Below the pieces are notes generated by a model. That model worked only from the letters and a program-made list of their open reading frames with translations. It did no database searches and was not told where the DNA came from. A DNA stretch of 64,000 nucleotides from JAXLYE01 sp046351595 (lineage in GTDB: Bacteria; Myxococcota_A; Polyangia; Palsa-1104; JAEUJZ01). The stretch lies in NCBI GenBank assembly GCA_046351595.1, contig JAXLYE010000009.1, forward strand, positions 62,001-126,000. The letters are read 5' to 3'. Below are positions 43,245 through 50,722 of this stretch, piece by piece. Each line of letters begins with the position of its first letter. Position 1 is the stretch's first letter. The position numbers and the translations under genes are program-made.

Positions 43245-43330
43245 GGATCGGTGCGGGTCCTGTCGCCTGCGGGAATCCCGCCGCTTGCGCGTCGGGAGCC
43301 CTCCCTTCGGCGCCACCCGCACCTATCGGC
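43245..43330. repeat. 86-bp structured direct repeat, copy 2
   Basis: Second identical copy, offset 96 bases from the first, with a ten-base spacer. The same three complementary segments lie 96 bases further on. Both copies sit in the gap between convergent genes ending at 43130 (plus) and 43432 (minus). Confidence 0.9.
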
Positions 43331-43378
43331 GACGGCTCCGCGAAATTACAGACCCTCCAAAAAGGCCAAAGACGGTCC

Positions 43379-43398
43379 AAAACGGCTGAAAACAGCCG
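43379..43398 (-). terminator. Intrinsic terminator after the FHA gene
   Basis: On the minus strand the sequence reads CGGCTG-TTTT-CAGCCG followed by TTTT: a six-base-pair stem (plus coordinates 43383-43388 with 43393-43398) and a short U-tract. It lies 34 bases after the stop of the FHA-TM gene. Confidence 0.65.
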
Positions 43399-43431
43399 AA
43401 AACGACCGAACGGGTCCGGGTGGCTCGGGGG

Positions 43432-44457
43432 TTATTGGTTGTCTGGGAAGCGCTGGAACGCCAGCTCGAGGGACTGGCAGAAGGGCTGCCGGTCCTCGCG
43501 GCAGATGGGCAGGATGTTCTGCAGGAGCTGCTTCTGCTCCTTGGTCTGGTTCTCGGCGAGGGCGCGCTGGTAGAAGAAGGCCTGGTCCGCGAACGCGACC
43601 TGCAGCTGCGCGCGGGCGCGGGCGTAGCGCACCTTCAGGTCGGGGAGCTGATCCGCGTCCTTGCCCAGCGCGAGCTGCGCGCGGTGCAGGAGCTTCGCGA
43701 TCTTATACAGCGTCACCAGGTCGCGCGCGCTGCTGTGGATGAGATCCGTGGCGATGCGGTCGGCGTCGCGGGCTCGCTCCAGGCACTCGCTCGGGCTCTG
43801 GCAGGCGATGGGCTTGACCGCGGCCAGCAGGTCGGTGCCCGAGAACGACACGGTGGGCAGCTTGTCCTCGTCGGCGGGCGGCTTCATGAAGTCGTAGGCC
43901 AGGTAGCCGCCGAGCAGGCACAGGACCCCCATCAGCGCGATGCGGGCGCTCGGCGACAGACCCGGCGCCTCGTCGGTGGTGGCCTGGATCCCGGCGGTCT
44001 CTGCCTCTTTCTTGTCCTTGCCGGCGGCCGCGCCCTTGCCGACATCGACCGAGGCCGAGCGCCAGCGCGGCGCCATGCGCTCGCCCTCCTCGAGCTGCTT
44101 GAGATCGATGGGGCCGGCCGGATCCTCGTGCAGGCCGCGGCTGCGCGCCTCGGGCAGCGCCGTCGAGGCGTGGATCTCGAAGCGGTAGGGCCCGACGTAG
44201 AAGACCTCGCCCGGGTGCAGCTCGCCCGTCATCTCGAGGCAGCCGTTGCGCACCATGACGTTCGGGCTCTTGGGGTTCATCTCGACGTAGACCGTCTCGT
44301 CGCGCCGCTCGATGGTGAGCTGGTGGCGCGAGATGGTCGGGTCGGCGATGAGGATGTCCGAGCTGGGGTCGCGGCCGATGCGCGTGGCCGGCCGGGTCAG
44401 CGGGTGGTGGCGTACGGTGTCGTTGTGCGCGATGACAAGGGAGAACGAGATATCCAT
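43432..44457 (-). CDS. FHA-domain single-pass membrane protein in the tad cluster
   Basis: 341 residues from ATG 44457, 12 bases after the TadE-like stop. The N-terminal FHA domain (about 5-97) has the phosphothreonine-binding set: RIGRDPSSDILIADPTISRH and NPKSPNVMVRNG. A charged linker leads to a membrane helix (ARIALMGVLCLLGGYLAYDF, about 171-190) and a periplasmic helical region with two Cys pairs (CQSPSEC and CREDRQPFC). It could link Ser/Thr kinase signalling to pilus assembly. With no TadZ in the cluster, it is a candidate for a positional or regulatory role there. Confidence 0.8.
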   Translation of the reverse strand: MDISFSLVIAHNDTVRHHPLTRPATRIGRDPSSDILIADPTISRHQLTIERRDETVYVEMNPKSPNVMVRNGCLEMTGELHPGEVFYVGPYRFEIHASTALPEARSRGLHEDPAGPIDLKQLEEGERMAPRWRSASVDVGKGAAAGKDKKEAETAGIQATTDEAPGLSPSARIALMGVLCLLGGYLAYDFMKPPADEDKLPTVSFSGTDLLAAVKPIACQSPSECLERARDADRIATDLIHSSARDLVTLYKIAKLLHRAQLALGKDADQLPDLKVRYARARAQLQVAFADQAFFYQRALAENQTKEQKQLLQNILPICREDRQPFCQSLELAFQRFPDNQ

Positions 44458-44469
44458 ATCCCGGCCGCC

Positions 44470-45030
44470 TCAGTAGATCAGGTGCTGCGCGCGCGCGTAC
44501 AGGACGGTCGCGGTCGATGAGCCGCTCAGCGGCGACATCGGGATGCGCAGCTTGTAGGTGAAGCTTATGTCCGCGGTGACCGCGTCCGCCTTGGTGCAGG
44601 CATCGCTCAGCGTGACCGTGAGCTGCTGCTGCGCGCGGTCGATGAGCAGCGAGATGGCGCCGCTGCTCGTCGGATCCGGGACGCCGCGCTTGCTGACGAC
44701 GCCGGACAGGCAGGCCGCGGCGGCGCGGGTCGCGGCGGTCTGCGCGGTCGCCGCGTCGCAGGTCACCTTGCCGGCACTGTACGTGTTCAGCCGGACCGCG
44801 GCGGCGCGGGCCGCGCAGTAGGCCGCGTACTCGACGGAGAGCTGGGCGCCTTTGCGCAGCCCGACGTCGATCGCGAAGAAGATGAACCACATCGCGATCA
44901 TCAGCGTGAAAAGATAGGTGCCCGCGGCCGTGTCGCCGCGCTCCTCGAACAGGAAGCGCGCGAGCGGGCGGTGTGCGGCGGGACGTGCACCCGGGGCGGC
45001 GTGCAGGTCGTCGATAAGCCTGGGCGTCAT
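44470..45030 (-). CDS. TadE-like pilus assembly pseudopilin
   Basis: 186 residues from ATG 45030. A cytoplasmic N-region ends in FEERGDTAAGTYLFTLMIAM, followed by one helix (WFIFFAIDVG) and VEYAAYCAARAAAVRLNTYS, the YAA-Ar-AAV pattern seen in TadE/TadG proteins. The C-terminal part (about 120 residues) is periplasmic. The Glu at +5 of canonical prepilins is missing (G|DTAAG). First gene of a minus pair with the FHA-TM gene. Confidence 0.78.
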   Translation of the reverse strand: MTPRLIDDLHAAPGARPAAHRPLARFLFEERGDTAAGTYLFTLMIAMWFIFFAIDVGLRKGAQLSVEYAAYCAARAAAVRLNTYSAGKVTCDAATAQTAATRAAAACLSGVVSKRGVPDPTSSGAISLLIDRAQQQLTVTLSDACTKADAVTADISFTYKLRIPMSPLSGSSTATVLYARAQHLIY

Positions 45031-45180
45031 GCGGACAGACTCCTGCGAAGGGAGGAATCAAGTTCCGCGCCAAGAGAAATACGGGCGCCGCGGCCGGCGG
45101 TCTGTGCGACGGCGCCCGACGCTGCATCTGGCACTCGCGTTGCACTTCATGGCTGCAGACGGAGTGCATACGAGGGTCGG

Positions 45181-45375
45181 ATGAAAGCCGGGATCGACCA
45201 CCCTTCGCGAGGTCTGCGCGCCTTCCTGAACGAGGAGCACGGCGGCACCGGAGCCGTGAACTTCATGGCCGTGACGCTGGCCATCTCGATCCCGTTCGGG
45301 CTGATGTTCTACTCCGTCTACGACGCGCTGTGTGATGCCGGGCGATACGCCAGCTACCTCCTCGGGCTGTTCTGA
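45181..45375 (+). CDS. Small pilin-like (TadE/Flp-like) membrane protein
   Basis: 64 residues from ATG 45181. After a polar leader with NEEHGGTGAVNF comes one hydrophobic helix (AVTLAISIPFGLMFYSVYDA) and a short end. Size and layout match Flp pilins, but the prepilin Glu is replaced (GGTGAVN). First gene of the plus-strand tad block, 67 bases before the second small pilin gene. It may be a minor pilin or an assembly scaffold. Confidence 0.62.
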   Translation: MKAGIDHPSRGLRAFLNEEHGGTGAVNFMAVTLAISIPFGLMFYSVYDALCDAGRYASYLLGLF

Positions 45376-45442
45376 GCCTGCGCACCGGGGAGATGGAGAC
45401 AGACACGGACAGGGCCAGGCCAGGCAGTGCAAGGAGGCGACC

Positions 45443-45640
45443 GTGAGACAAGCAGCGGTCCGTAGAGGGCAGCGGAGCGGGCTGCGGACAGGGGCAGCGG
45501 ACGAGCGCGGTTTTGCCGCCGCGGAAGCGGTGGTGCTGGCGCTCATCCTGTGCGGCATCTGCATCGTGGTGGGCGGCATCCTGCAACGCGGCGCGCTCCA
45601 GGCGGCCAAGGCGCTCAACACCGAGCTGAGAGGCAAGTAG
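45443..45640 (+). CDS. Flp-like minor pilin
   Basis: 65 residues from GTG 45443, preceded by a full AAGGAGG with five-base spacing. The leader is basic and the site reads DERG|FAAAE with Glu at +5, a good prepilin peptidase site. It continues as AVVLALILCGICIVVGGIL and a short Gln/Ala/Asn tail. It lies four bases before tadA. The gene product is a second Flp-type pilin, probably minor or condition-specific. Confidence 0.8.
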   Translation: MRQAAVRRGQRSGLRTGAADERGFAAAEAVVLALILCGICIVVGGILQRGALQAAKALNTELRGK

Positions 45641-45644
45641 TCCC

Positions 45645-46988
45645 GTGGCAAACGATGCCCCTCCCGTGAACTTGCCCGTGAACCTGGAGAAGGAGCTGCG
45701 GCGCAAGCTGCACCCGCAGGTGCTGGCCCTGCGCGAGGCCATGCACCGCCGCCTGCTGGAGATCATCGACCTGCCCGCGATCCGCCCGGAGGACGTCGAG
45801 GACGCACGCTTCCGGATGTACATCGACAAGATGGTCGATGAGCTGCTCGACGACTACAGCGACCGGATTCCCTCGACGATCACGCGCGCCGAGATCAAGA
45901 AGGACTTTCTGTCCGAAACCCTGGGCCTGGGCGCGCTCGAAGAGCTTCTGGCCGACGACACGATCAGCGAGATCATGGTCATCGATCGCCAGACCGTCTA
46001 CGTCGAGCGCAAGGGGCGCCTGGAGCAGGTGCCGGTGGGCTTCGGCTCCGACGGTGCGCTGCGGTCGATCATCGAGCGCATCATCATGCCGCTCGGCCGC
46101 CGCGTGGACGAGAGCCAGCCGCTGTGTGACGCGCGCCTCAAGGACGGATCGCGCGTCAACGTCATCATCCCGCCGCTGGCGCTGCGCGGTCCCACGGTCA
46201 CCATCCGCAAGTTCCCCAAGAAGCCGCTGAGCCTGGACAAGCTGGTCGAGGTCGGGGCGCTGTCCGAGGAGATCAAGCGGTTCCTCATCCGCTCGGTGCG
46301 CGCGCACAAGAACATCATCATCTCGGGCGGCACCGGCTCGGGCAAGACGACGCTGCTCAACGCGCTGTCGCAGTACATCGACTCCAGCGAGCGCATCATC
46401 ACCATCGAGGACTCGGCCGAGCTGCAGCTGCAGCAGCCGCACGTGGTGCGCCTGGAGACGCGGCCCGCGAACTTCGAAGGGCAGGGCGCCTTCACCATCC
46501 GCGACCTGGTGATCAACGCGCTGCGCATGCGCCCGGATCGCATCGTCGTCGGCGAGTGCCGCGCCGGCGAGGCGATGGACATGCTGCAGGCGATGAACAC
46601 CGGCCACGACGGCTCGCTGACCACGCTGCACGCCAACAACCCGCACGAGGCCGTGAGCCGCCTGGAGACGCTGTGCCTGATGGCCGACGTCGAGCTGCCG
46701 GTGAAGGCCATCCGCACCCAGATCGCCAACGCCGTGCACGTCGTCGTCCAGGCCAACCGCCTCGGCGACGGCTCGCGCAAGATTACCGCGGTCAGCGAGG
46801 TCACGGGCCTGACCGACAGCGGCGAGGTGAACCTGAACCCGCTGTACCTGTTCCAGCGCCTGCCGCCGGAGCCGGGCGAGGGGCCGCACGCCAAGATCCG
46901 CGGCCGCTTCCGCACCACCGGCTACGTGCCGACCTTCATCGGCCAGTTCTACACGCTCGGCCTCATCGCACCGGGCGAGGGAGCCTGA
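45645..46988 (+). CDS. tadA: Pilus assembly ATPase TadA/CpaF
   Basis: 447 residues from GTG 45645. The N-terminal helical domain of about 90 residues (EKELRRKLHPQVLALREAMH) typical of full-length CpaF is present. Then DTISEIMVIDRQTVYVERKG, the Walker A GGTGSGKTT (228-236), the Asp box IITIEDSAELQL, Walker B IVVGECRAGEAMD with Glu304, and the His box TLHANNPHEA. It powers Flp pilus polymerisation. Next to tadB with a one-base gap. Confidence 0.95.
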   Translation: MANDAPPVNLPVNLEKELRRKLHPQVLALREAMHRRLLEIIDLPAIRPEDVEDARFRMYIDKMVDELLDDYSDRIPSTITRAEIKKDFLSETLGLGALEELLADDTISEIMVIDRQTVYVERKGRLEQVPVGFGSDGALRSIIERIIMPLGRRVDESQPLCDARLKDGSRVNVIIPPLALRGPTVTIRKFPKKPLSLDKLVEVGALSEEIKRFLIRSVRAHKNIIISGGTGSGKTTLLNALSQYIDSSERIITIEDSAELQLQQPHVVRLETRPANFEGQGAFTIRDLVINALRMRPDRIVVGECRAGEAMDMLQAMNTGHDGSLTTLHANNPHEAVSRLETLCLMADVELPVKAIRTQIANAVHVVVQANRLGDGSRKITAVSEVTGLTDSGEVNLNPLYLFQRLPPEPGEGPHAKIRGRFRTTGYVPTFIGQFYTLGLIAPGEGA

Positions 46989-46989
46989 G

Positions 46990-47859
46990 ATGGATCTCGC
47001 GCTGCTCGGCCTCCTCGTCGTCGGCGCCGCGGCGCTGGCCGGGTTCCTGCTCTACTTCGACCGCTGGCTGCGCAGCGACGGCTCGTTCTGGGCGCGCGCG
47101 TGGGAGTCCTACAAGAAATGGTATGAGGAGCAGGCTGCGTACCTCCTGGATCGCACGCCCGCGATCGACCATGTGAAGATGCACGCGGCGTGGGCGATCG
47201 GCGCGCTGGTGCTGGGCCTGCTCGTCGCGCTGACGCAGCCTTTGATCATCGCGGGGTGCTTCGGCATCGGCGTGTTCATCCCGTTCATGTTGCTGAAGAA
47301 CCGCGTGCAGAAGCGGCGCCACGATCTGCTGATGCAGATCGATCCGGCGCTGCAGTTCATGGCCAACGCGCTGCAGGTGACGCCCAACGTCGAGGAGGCG
47401 CTCCTGCTGGTGGCGCAGCACATGAAGCCGCCGATCTCGGAGGAGATGCGGCGCGTGGTCGCCTGCTACCGCATGGGCCAGAGCCTGGATCAGGCGCTGC
47501 AGGGGCTGGCGGATCGCTGCAACGATCCGTTCGTGACCTCGCTGGCCATCGCGCTCGTCGTCGGGCGGCGCACCGGCGGCAACATCTCGCAGACGCTGCG
47601 CGACATCGCGCTGTCGACGCGCGAGATCACCAAGGTCGAGCTGGAGCTCTCTTCCAAGACCAAGGGCCAGCGCAACCAGTTCTACCTGGTGGCGGCGCTG
47701 TACCCGCTGACGGTCTGGGGCCTGAAGGACCAGCTGCCGTCGGCGTGGACGACGCTGACCTCGACCTCGTCGGGCCTGTTGGCGCTGCTCGGGTCGACGC
47801 TGGTCGTGGTCTTCGCCACGGTCTGGGCGCTGGGCATCCTGAACCCGAAGAACCTGTGA
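46990..47859 (+). CDS. tadB: Inner-membrane platform protein TadB
   Basis: 289 residues from ATG 46990. N-terminal helix (LLGLLVVGAAALAGFLLYF), further helices around 60-95, then a T2SF cytoplasmic domain with LLMQIDPALQFMANALQVTP, VEEALLLVAQHM, RVVACYRMGQSLDQALQGLA and GGNISQTLRDIALSTREITK. Two helices end the protein. With TadC it forms the platform that TadA drives. Confidence 0.9.
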   Translation: MDLALLGLLVVGAAALAGFLLYFDRWLRSDGSFWARAWESYKKWYEEQAAYLLDRTPAIDHVKMHAAWAIGALVLGLLVALTQPLIIAGCFGIGVFIPFMLLKNRVQKRRHDLLMQIDPALQFMANALQVTPNVEEALLLVAQHMKPPISEEMRRVVACYRMGQSLDQALQGLADRCNDPFVTSLAIALVVGRRTGGNISQTLRDIALSTREITKVELELSSKTKGQRNQFYLVAALYPLTVWGLKDQLPSAWTTLTSTSSGLLALLGSTLVVVFATVWALGILNPKNL

Positions 47860-47887
47860 CGGACCGGGGAGTGCGAAAGGGAATCAC

Positions 47888-48823
47888 ATGCAGGACCTGA
47901 TCCTCCGGATCGCGCAGCTCGTCGGACTGGGGCTCGTCGCGTGCTTCGTCGCGCTGACTCTGGACACCATCCTCGCGGTGCGCTGTCCGGACTTCGAGAT
48001 CCGCGGTCGCCGCGCCGCCAACCGTCTGCGCGCGCTGCGCGACGTCGGCATCTTCCCGGTGTTCCTGCACGTCATCCGCTTCTTCTCGGGCTACGCCGCG
48101 CTGGTCAAGGCGCCGCGCATGCGCGCCAAGCTCGAGCTGTGGCTGCGCCAGGCCGACGAGCCGCTCGGCCTGGTCCCGACCGAGGTCATGGGCCTCTGCA
48201 TCCTCGCCGGCCTCGCTCTGGGAGTGGCGGTCTCGCTGCTGGCGACGCCGTTCCTCGGGCCGCTCGGCGTCCTCATCGGCCTGTACCTGCCCTACGATCG
48301 CATCCGCTCGATGGCGCTCAAGCGCATCGAGGACGTGGGCCGCTCGCTGCCGACGTTCATCGACCTCTTGGTGCTGAGCATGGAGTCGGGCATGGACTTC
48401 ATCGGCGCCATCCGCCTGCTCGTGTCGCAGACCGACGTGAAGAGCGGCAAGATGCCGATCCGCGACGAGCTCCTGATCTTTTTGCACCAGCTCGATCTCG
48501 GCCGCACGCGCCAGGCCGCGATGGAGAACCTGGCGCACCGGGTCCCGGCGGACGCGGTGCTGTCGTTCACCGCCGCCGCGATCCAGGCCGAGCAGAAGGG
48601 AATCCCCCTGCGCAACGTGCTGCGCATCCAGGCCGAGGTGCTGCGCCGCAAGCGCCTGGCGGACTCCCTTGCGTACATCGACACCGCCAACCTCGCCATG
48701 ATGGGTCCGATCATGCTGGTCATCCTGGCGGTCATGATCGTCATCCTCGCCCCGGTCCTGATGAACGTCGGCGACGTCGTCAGCAGCGGCGGCGGCGGCG
48801 GCAACCTGTTCGGGAGTCCGTGA
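47888..48823 (+). CDS. tadC: Inner-membrane platform protein TadC
   Basis: 311 residues from ATG 47888. It has an N-terminal helix (LVGLGLVACFVALTLDTIL) and a middle pair of helices (GLCILAGLALGVAVSLLATP). The T2SF domain shows RSLPTFIDLLVLSMESGMDF and RDELLIFLHQLDLGRTRQAA, and the last helix is MMGPIMLVILAVMIVILAPV. It overlaps tadD by one base (TGATG), a translational coupling. Confidence 0.9.
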   Translation: MQDLILRIAQLVGLGLVACFVALTLDTILAVRCPDFEIRGRRAANRLRALRDVGIFPVFLHVIRFFSGYAALVKAPRMRAKLELWLRQADEPLGLVPTEVMGLCILAGLALGVAVSLLATPFLGPLGVLIGLYLPYDRIRSMALKRIEDVGRSLPTFIDLLVLSMESGMDFIGAIRLLVSQTDVKSGKMPIRDELLIFLHQLDLGRTRQAAMENLAHRVPADAVLSFTAAAIQAEQKGIPLRNVLRIQAEVLRRKRLADSLAYIDTANLAMMGPIMLVILAVMIVILAPVLMNVGDVVSSGGGGGNLFGSP

Positions 48824-49494
48824 TGTACCGACGTCTCCTGTCCGGTTTCTTTCTCGCTGCGACCCTCTCTCTTTCTGGTGCGAGCGGCTGTGTGACCGCG
48901 CCGCAGCCGGCGCCGGATCCGCTCACCGCGGCGCGCGAGCGCCTGCAGAAGACCCCGGGCGATGCCCGCACCCTGGTCGAGCTCGCGGAGCTGTACTTCC
49001 TGTCGCGCGACTACCTGCGCGCCCGCCAGTACCTGGCGCTGGCCGAGCAGGTTTCCGCGCGCGCGCCGGGCGCTGGGGCGGGTACGGAAATCGACCGCGA
49101 GAAGATGTTCCAGCTCGGGCTGCTCATCGCAGTGCACGGCGAGCAGTACTCGGTCGCCATCAAGCGCTGCCAGGAGCGGCTTATGCGAAAGCCCGCGGAC
49201 TCGCGCGTGCGCAGCCTGCTCGCCAGCCTGCACGAGGCCCTGGGCGACGAGCTCGCGGCCGAGAAGCAGCTGCGCCTGCTGCTGCTCATGCACCCCGAGC
49301 AGTCCGCGTTCCTGGTGGACCTGGCGCGCTTCTACGAGCGCGGCTCGCGCGCGGACAAGAAGGAGCAGGCGCACCGGCTGTATCACCGCTACCTCGACGT
49401 GGCGCCGCAGGGGGCGCTGGCGCCGCAGGTCCGGGCCGCGCTGCTCGCGCAGCAGGTCGACGAGTCCCCGGCCCCGACGCCGGCCTTTCCCTAA
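48823..49494 (+). CDS. tadD: TPR lipoprotein TadD-like
   Basis: 223 residues from ATG 48823, sharing one base with the tadC stop. A signal ending in LSGASGC gives a lipobox. Helical TPR-like repeats follow (RLQKTPGDARTLVELAELYF, YSVAIKRCQERLMRKPADSR, AEKQLRLLLLMHPEQSAFLV). TadD proteins are lipoproteins that act as pilotins for the tad secretin, which fits. Confidence 0.84.
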   Translation: MYRRLLSGFFLAATLSLSGASGCVTAPQPAPDPLTAARERLQKTPGDARTLVELAELYFLSRDYLRARQYLALAEQVSARAPGAGAGTEIDREKMFQLGLLIAVHGEQYSVAIKRCQERLMRKPADSRVRSLLASLHEALGDELAAEKQLRLLLLMHPEQSAFLVDLARFYERGSRADKKEQAHRLYHRYLDVAPQGALAPQVRAALLAQQVDESPAPTPAFP

Positions 49495-49498
49495 TCCG

Positions 49499-49540
49499 GA
49501 GCGAGCCCAGAGCGAGCCCAGAGCGAGCCAGGAGCAAGCC
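49499..49540. repeat. 11-bp tandem repeat before the second CpaF gene
   Basis: GAGCGAGCCCA occurs at 49499-49509 and 49510-49520, then GAGCGAGCCA at 49521-49530 and the degenerate GAGCAAGCC at 49532-49540, ending at the ATG. The GGAG in the last unit is the ribosome site, so the array may have arisen by duplication of that leader. Confidence 0.75.
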
Positions 49541-50695
49541 ATGTCCGAGACCTTCAAGAGCATCCCAGACGACATCTTCCGCGACACGCTGGCCTCGTTC
49601 CTGGCGCCGGTGCGCAGCCTGCTCGACGACGCCACGGTCTCCGAGATCCTGATCAACGGGCCCGAGACGATCTACTTCGAGCGGCGCGGCCAGCTGCACA
49701 AGAGCAACCTGCGCTTCACGTCCCCCGAGGATCTGGAAGGGCTGTGCCAGAACCTGGCGCAGTTCATGGGCAAGCACATCAGCGTCGAGAGCCCGCTGCT
49801 CGAGGCGCGCCTGCCCGACGGCTCGCGCGTCGCGGTGGTGGCCCCGCCGGCGGCGCGCGGCGGCGTCATGATCAGCATCCGCCGCTTCTCGCGCGAGCGC
49901 GCCCGCCCCGAGCAGCTGCTCCAGTGGGGCAGCGCCACGCAGGAGGTCCTGGACTTTCTCAAGGCCTGCCTGCACTGCAAGCGCAACACGGTGGTCGCGG
50001 GCGGCACCGGCTCGGGCAAGACCACGCTGCTCAACATCCTGTCCTCATTCTTCCCGGATCAAGAGCGCGTCATCGTCATGGAGGACGTCAGCGAGCTGCA
50101 GGTGCAGAAGGAGCACGTGGTCTACCTGGAGACGCGCCCGCCGGACGCGCGCGGCCGCGGCGCCGTGACCATGCGCGACCTGTTGCGCGCGGTGCTGCGC
50201 ATGCGCCCGGACCGCATCCTCGTCGGCGAGATCCGCGGCGGCGAGGCGATGGAGCTGATCCAGGCGCTGTCCACGGGCCACGGCGGCTCGATGACGACGC
50301 TGCACGCGAACTACGCCATCGACGCCATGCACCGCCTGGAGACGATGTGCATGATGAGCGACATCCAGCTGCCGGTGGGGCCGCTGCGCGCGCAGATCAT
50401 CTCGGCCATCGACATCGTGGTGCAGCAGAACCGCCTGCGCGACGGCACCCGCCGCATCGTCGGCGTCTACGAGGCCGAGCGGCTGGGCAGCCAGGGCGAG
50501 TACGTCATGCGCCCGCTGTTCGAGTTCAAATACCAGGGCGAGGAGCCGGGCACCGGGCGCATCAAGGGGCAGCTGGTAGCGACCGGGCGCGCGCCGACCT
50601 TCGCGGCGGACATGCGGGCGCGCGGCTTCACGCTGCCGGCGGCGATGAAAGACGAAGAGTCGGCTGCGCGAAATGACCTGTCTGCGAGCCACTGA
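49541..50695 (+). CDS. Second TadA/CpaF-type ATPase, short N-terminus
   Basis: 384 residues from ATG 49541, with AGGAG seven bases upstream. The ATPase core is complete: SEILINGPETIYFERRGQLH, Walker A GGTGSGKTT (154-162), VIVMEDVSELQVQ, Walker B ILVGEIRGGEAME with Glu230 and MTTLHANYAIDA. Unlike TadA at 45645-46988, it lacks the N-terminal helical domain of about 75 residues. It may drive a different step, for example retraction or secretion of another pilin, or form mixed hexamers. Last gene of the plus block; convergent with the cytochrome gene. Confidence 0.9.
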   Translation: MSETFKSIPDDIFRDTLASFLAPVRSLLDDATVSEILINGPETIYFERRGQLHKSNLRFTSPEDLEGLCQNLAQFMGKHISVESPLLEARLPDGSRVAVVAPPAARGGVMISIRRFSRERARPEQLLQWGSATQEVLDFLKACLHCKRNTVVAGGTGSGKTTLLNILSSFFPDQERVIVMEDVSELQVQKEHVVYLETRPPDARGRGAVTMRDLLRAVLRMRPDRILVGEIRGGEAMELIQALSTGHGGSMTTLHANYAIDAMHRLETMCMMSDIQLPVGPLRAQIISAIDIVVQQNRLRDGTRRIVGVYEAERLGSQGEYVMRPLFEFKYQGEEPGTGRIKGQLVATGRAPTFAADMRARGFTLPAAMKDEESAARNDLSASH

Positions 50696-50722
50696 GAGAA
50701 AGTGACTCAGGGATGAGATCGG

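Noticed and set aside
43149..43330. CRISPR array
   Set aside because: Only two units, 86 bases each with internal hairpins and a ten-base spacer; no cas genes.
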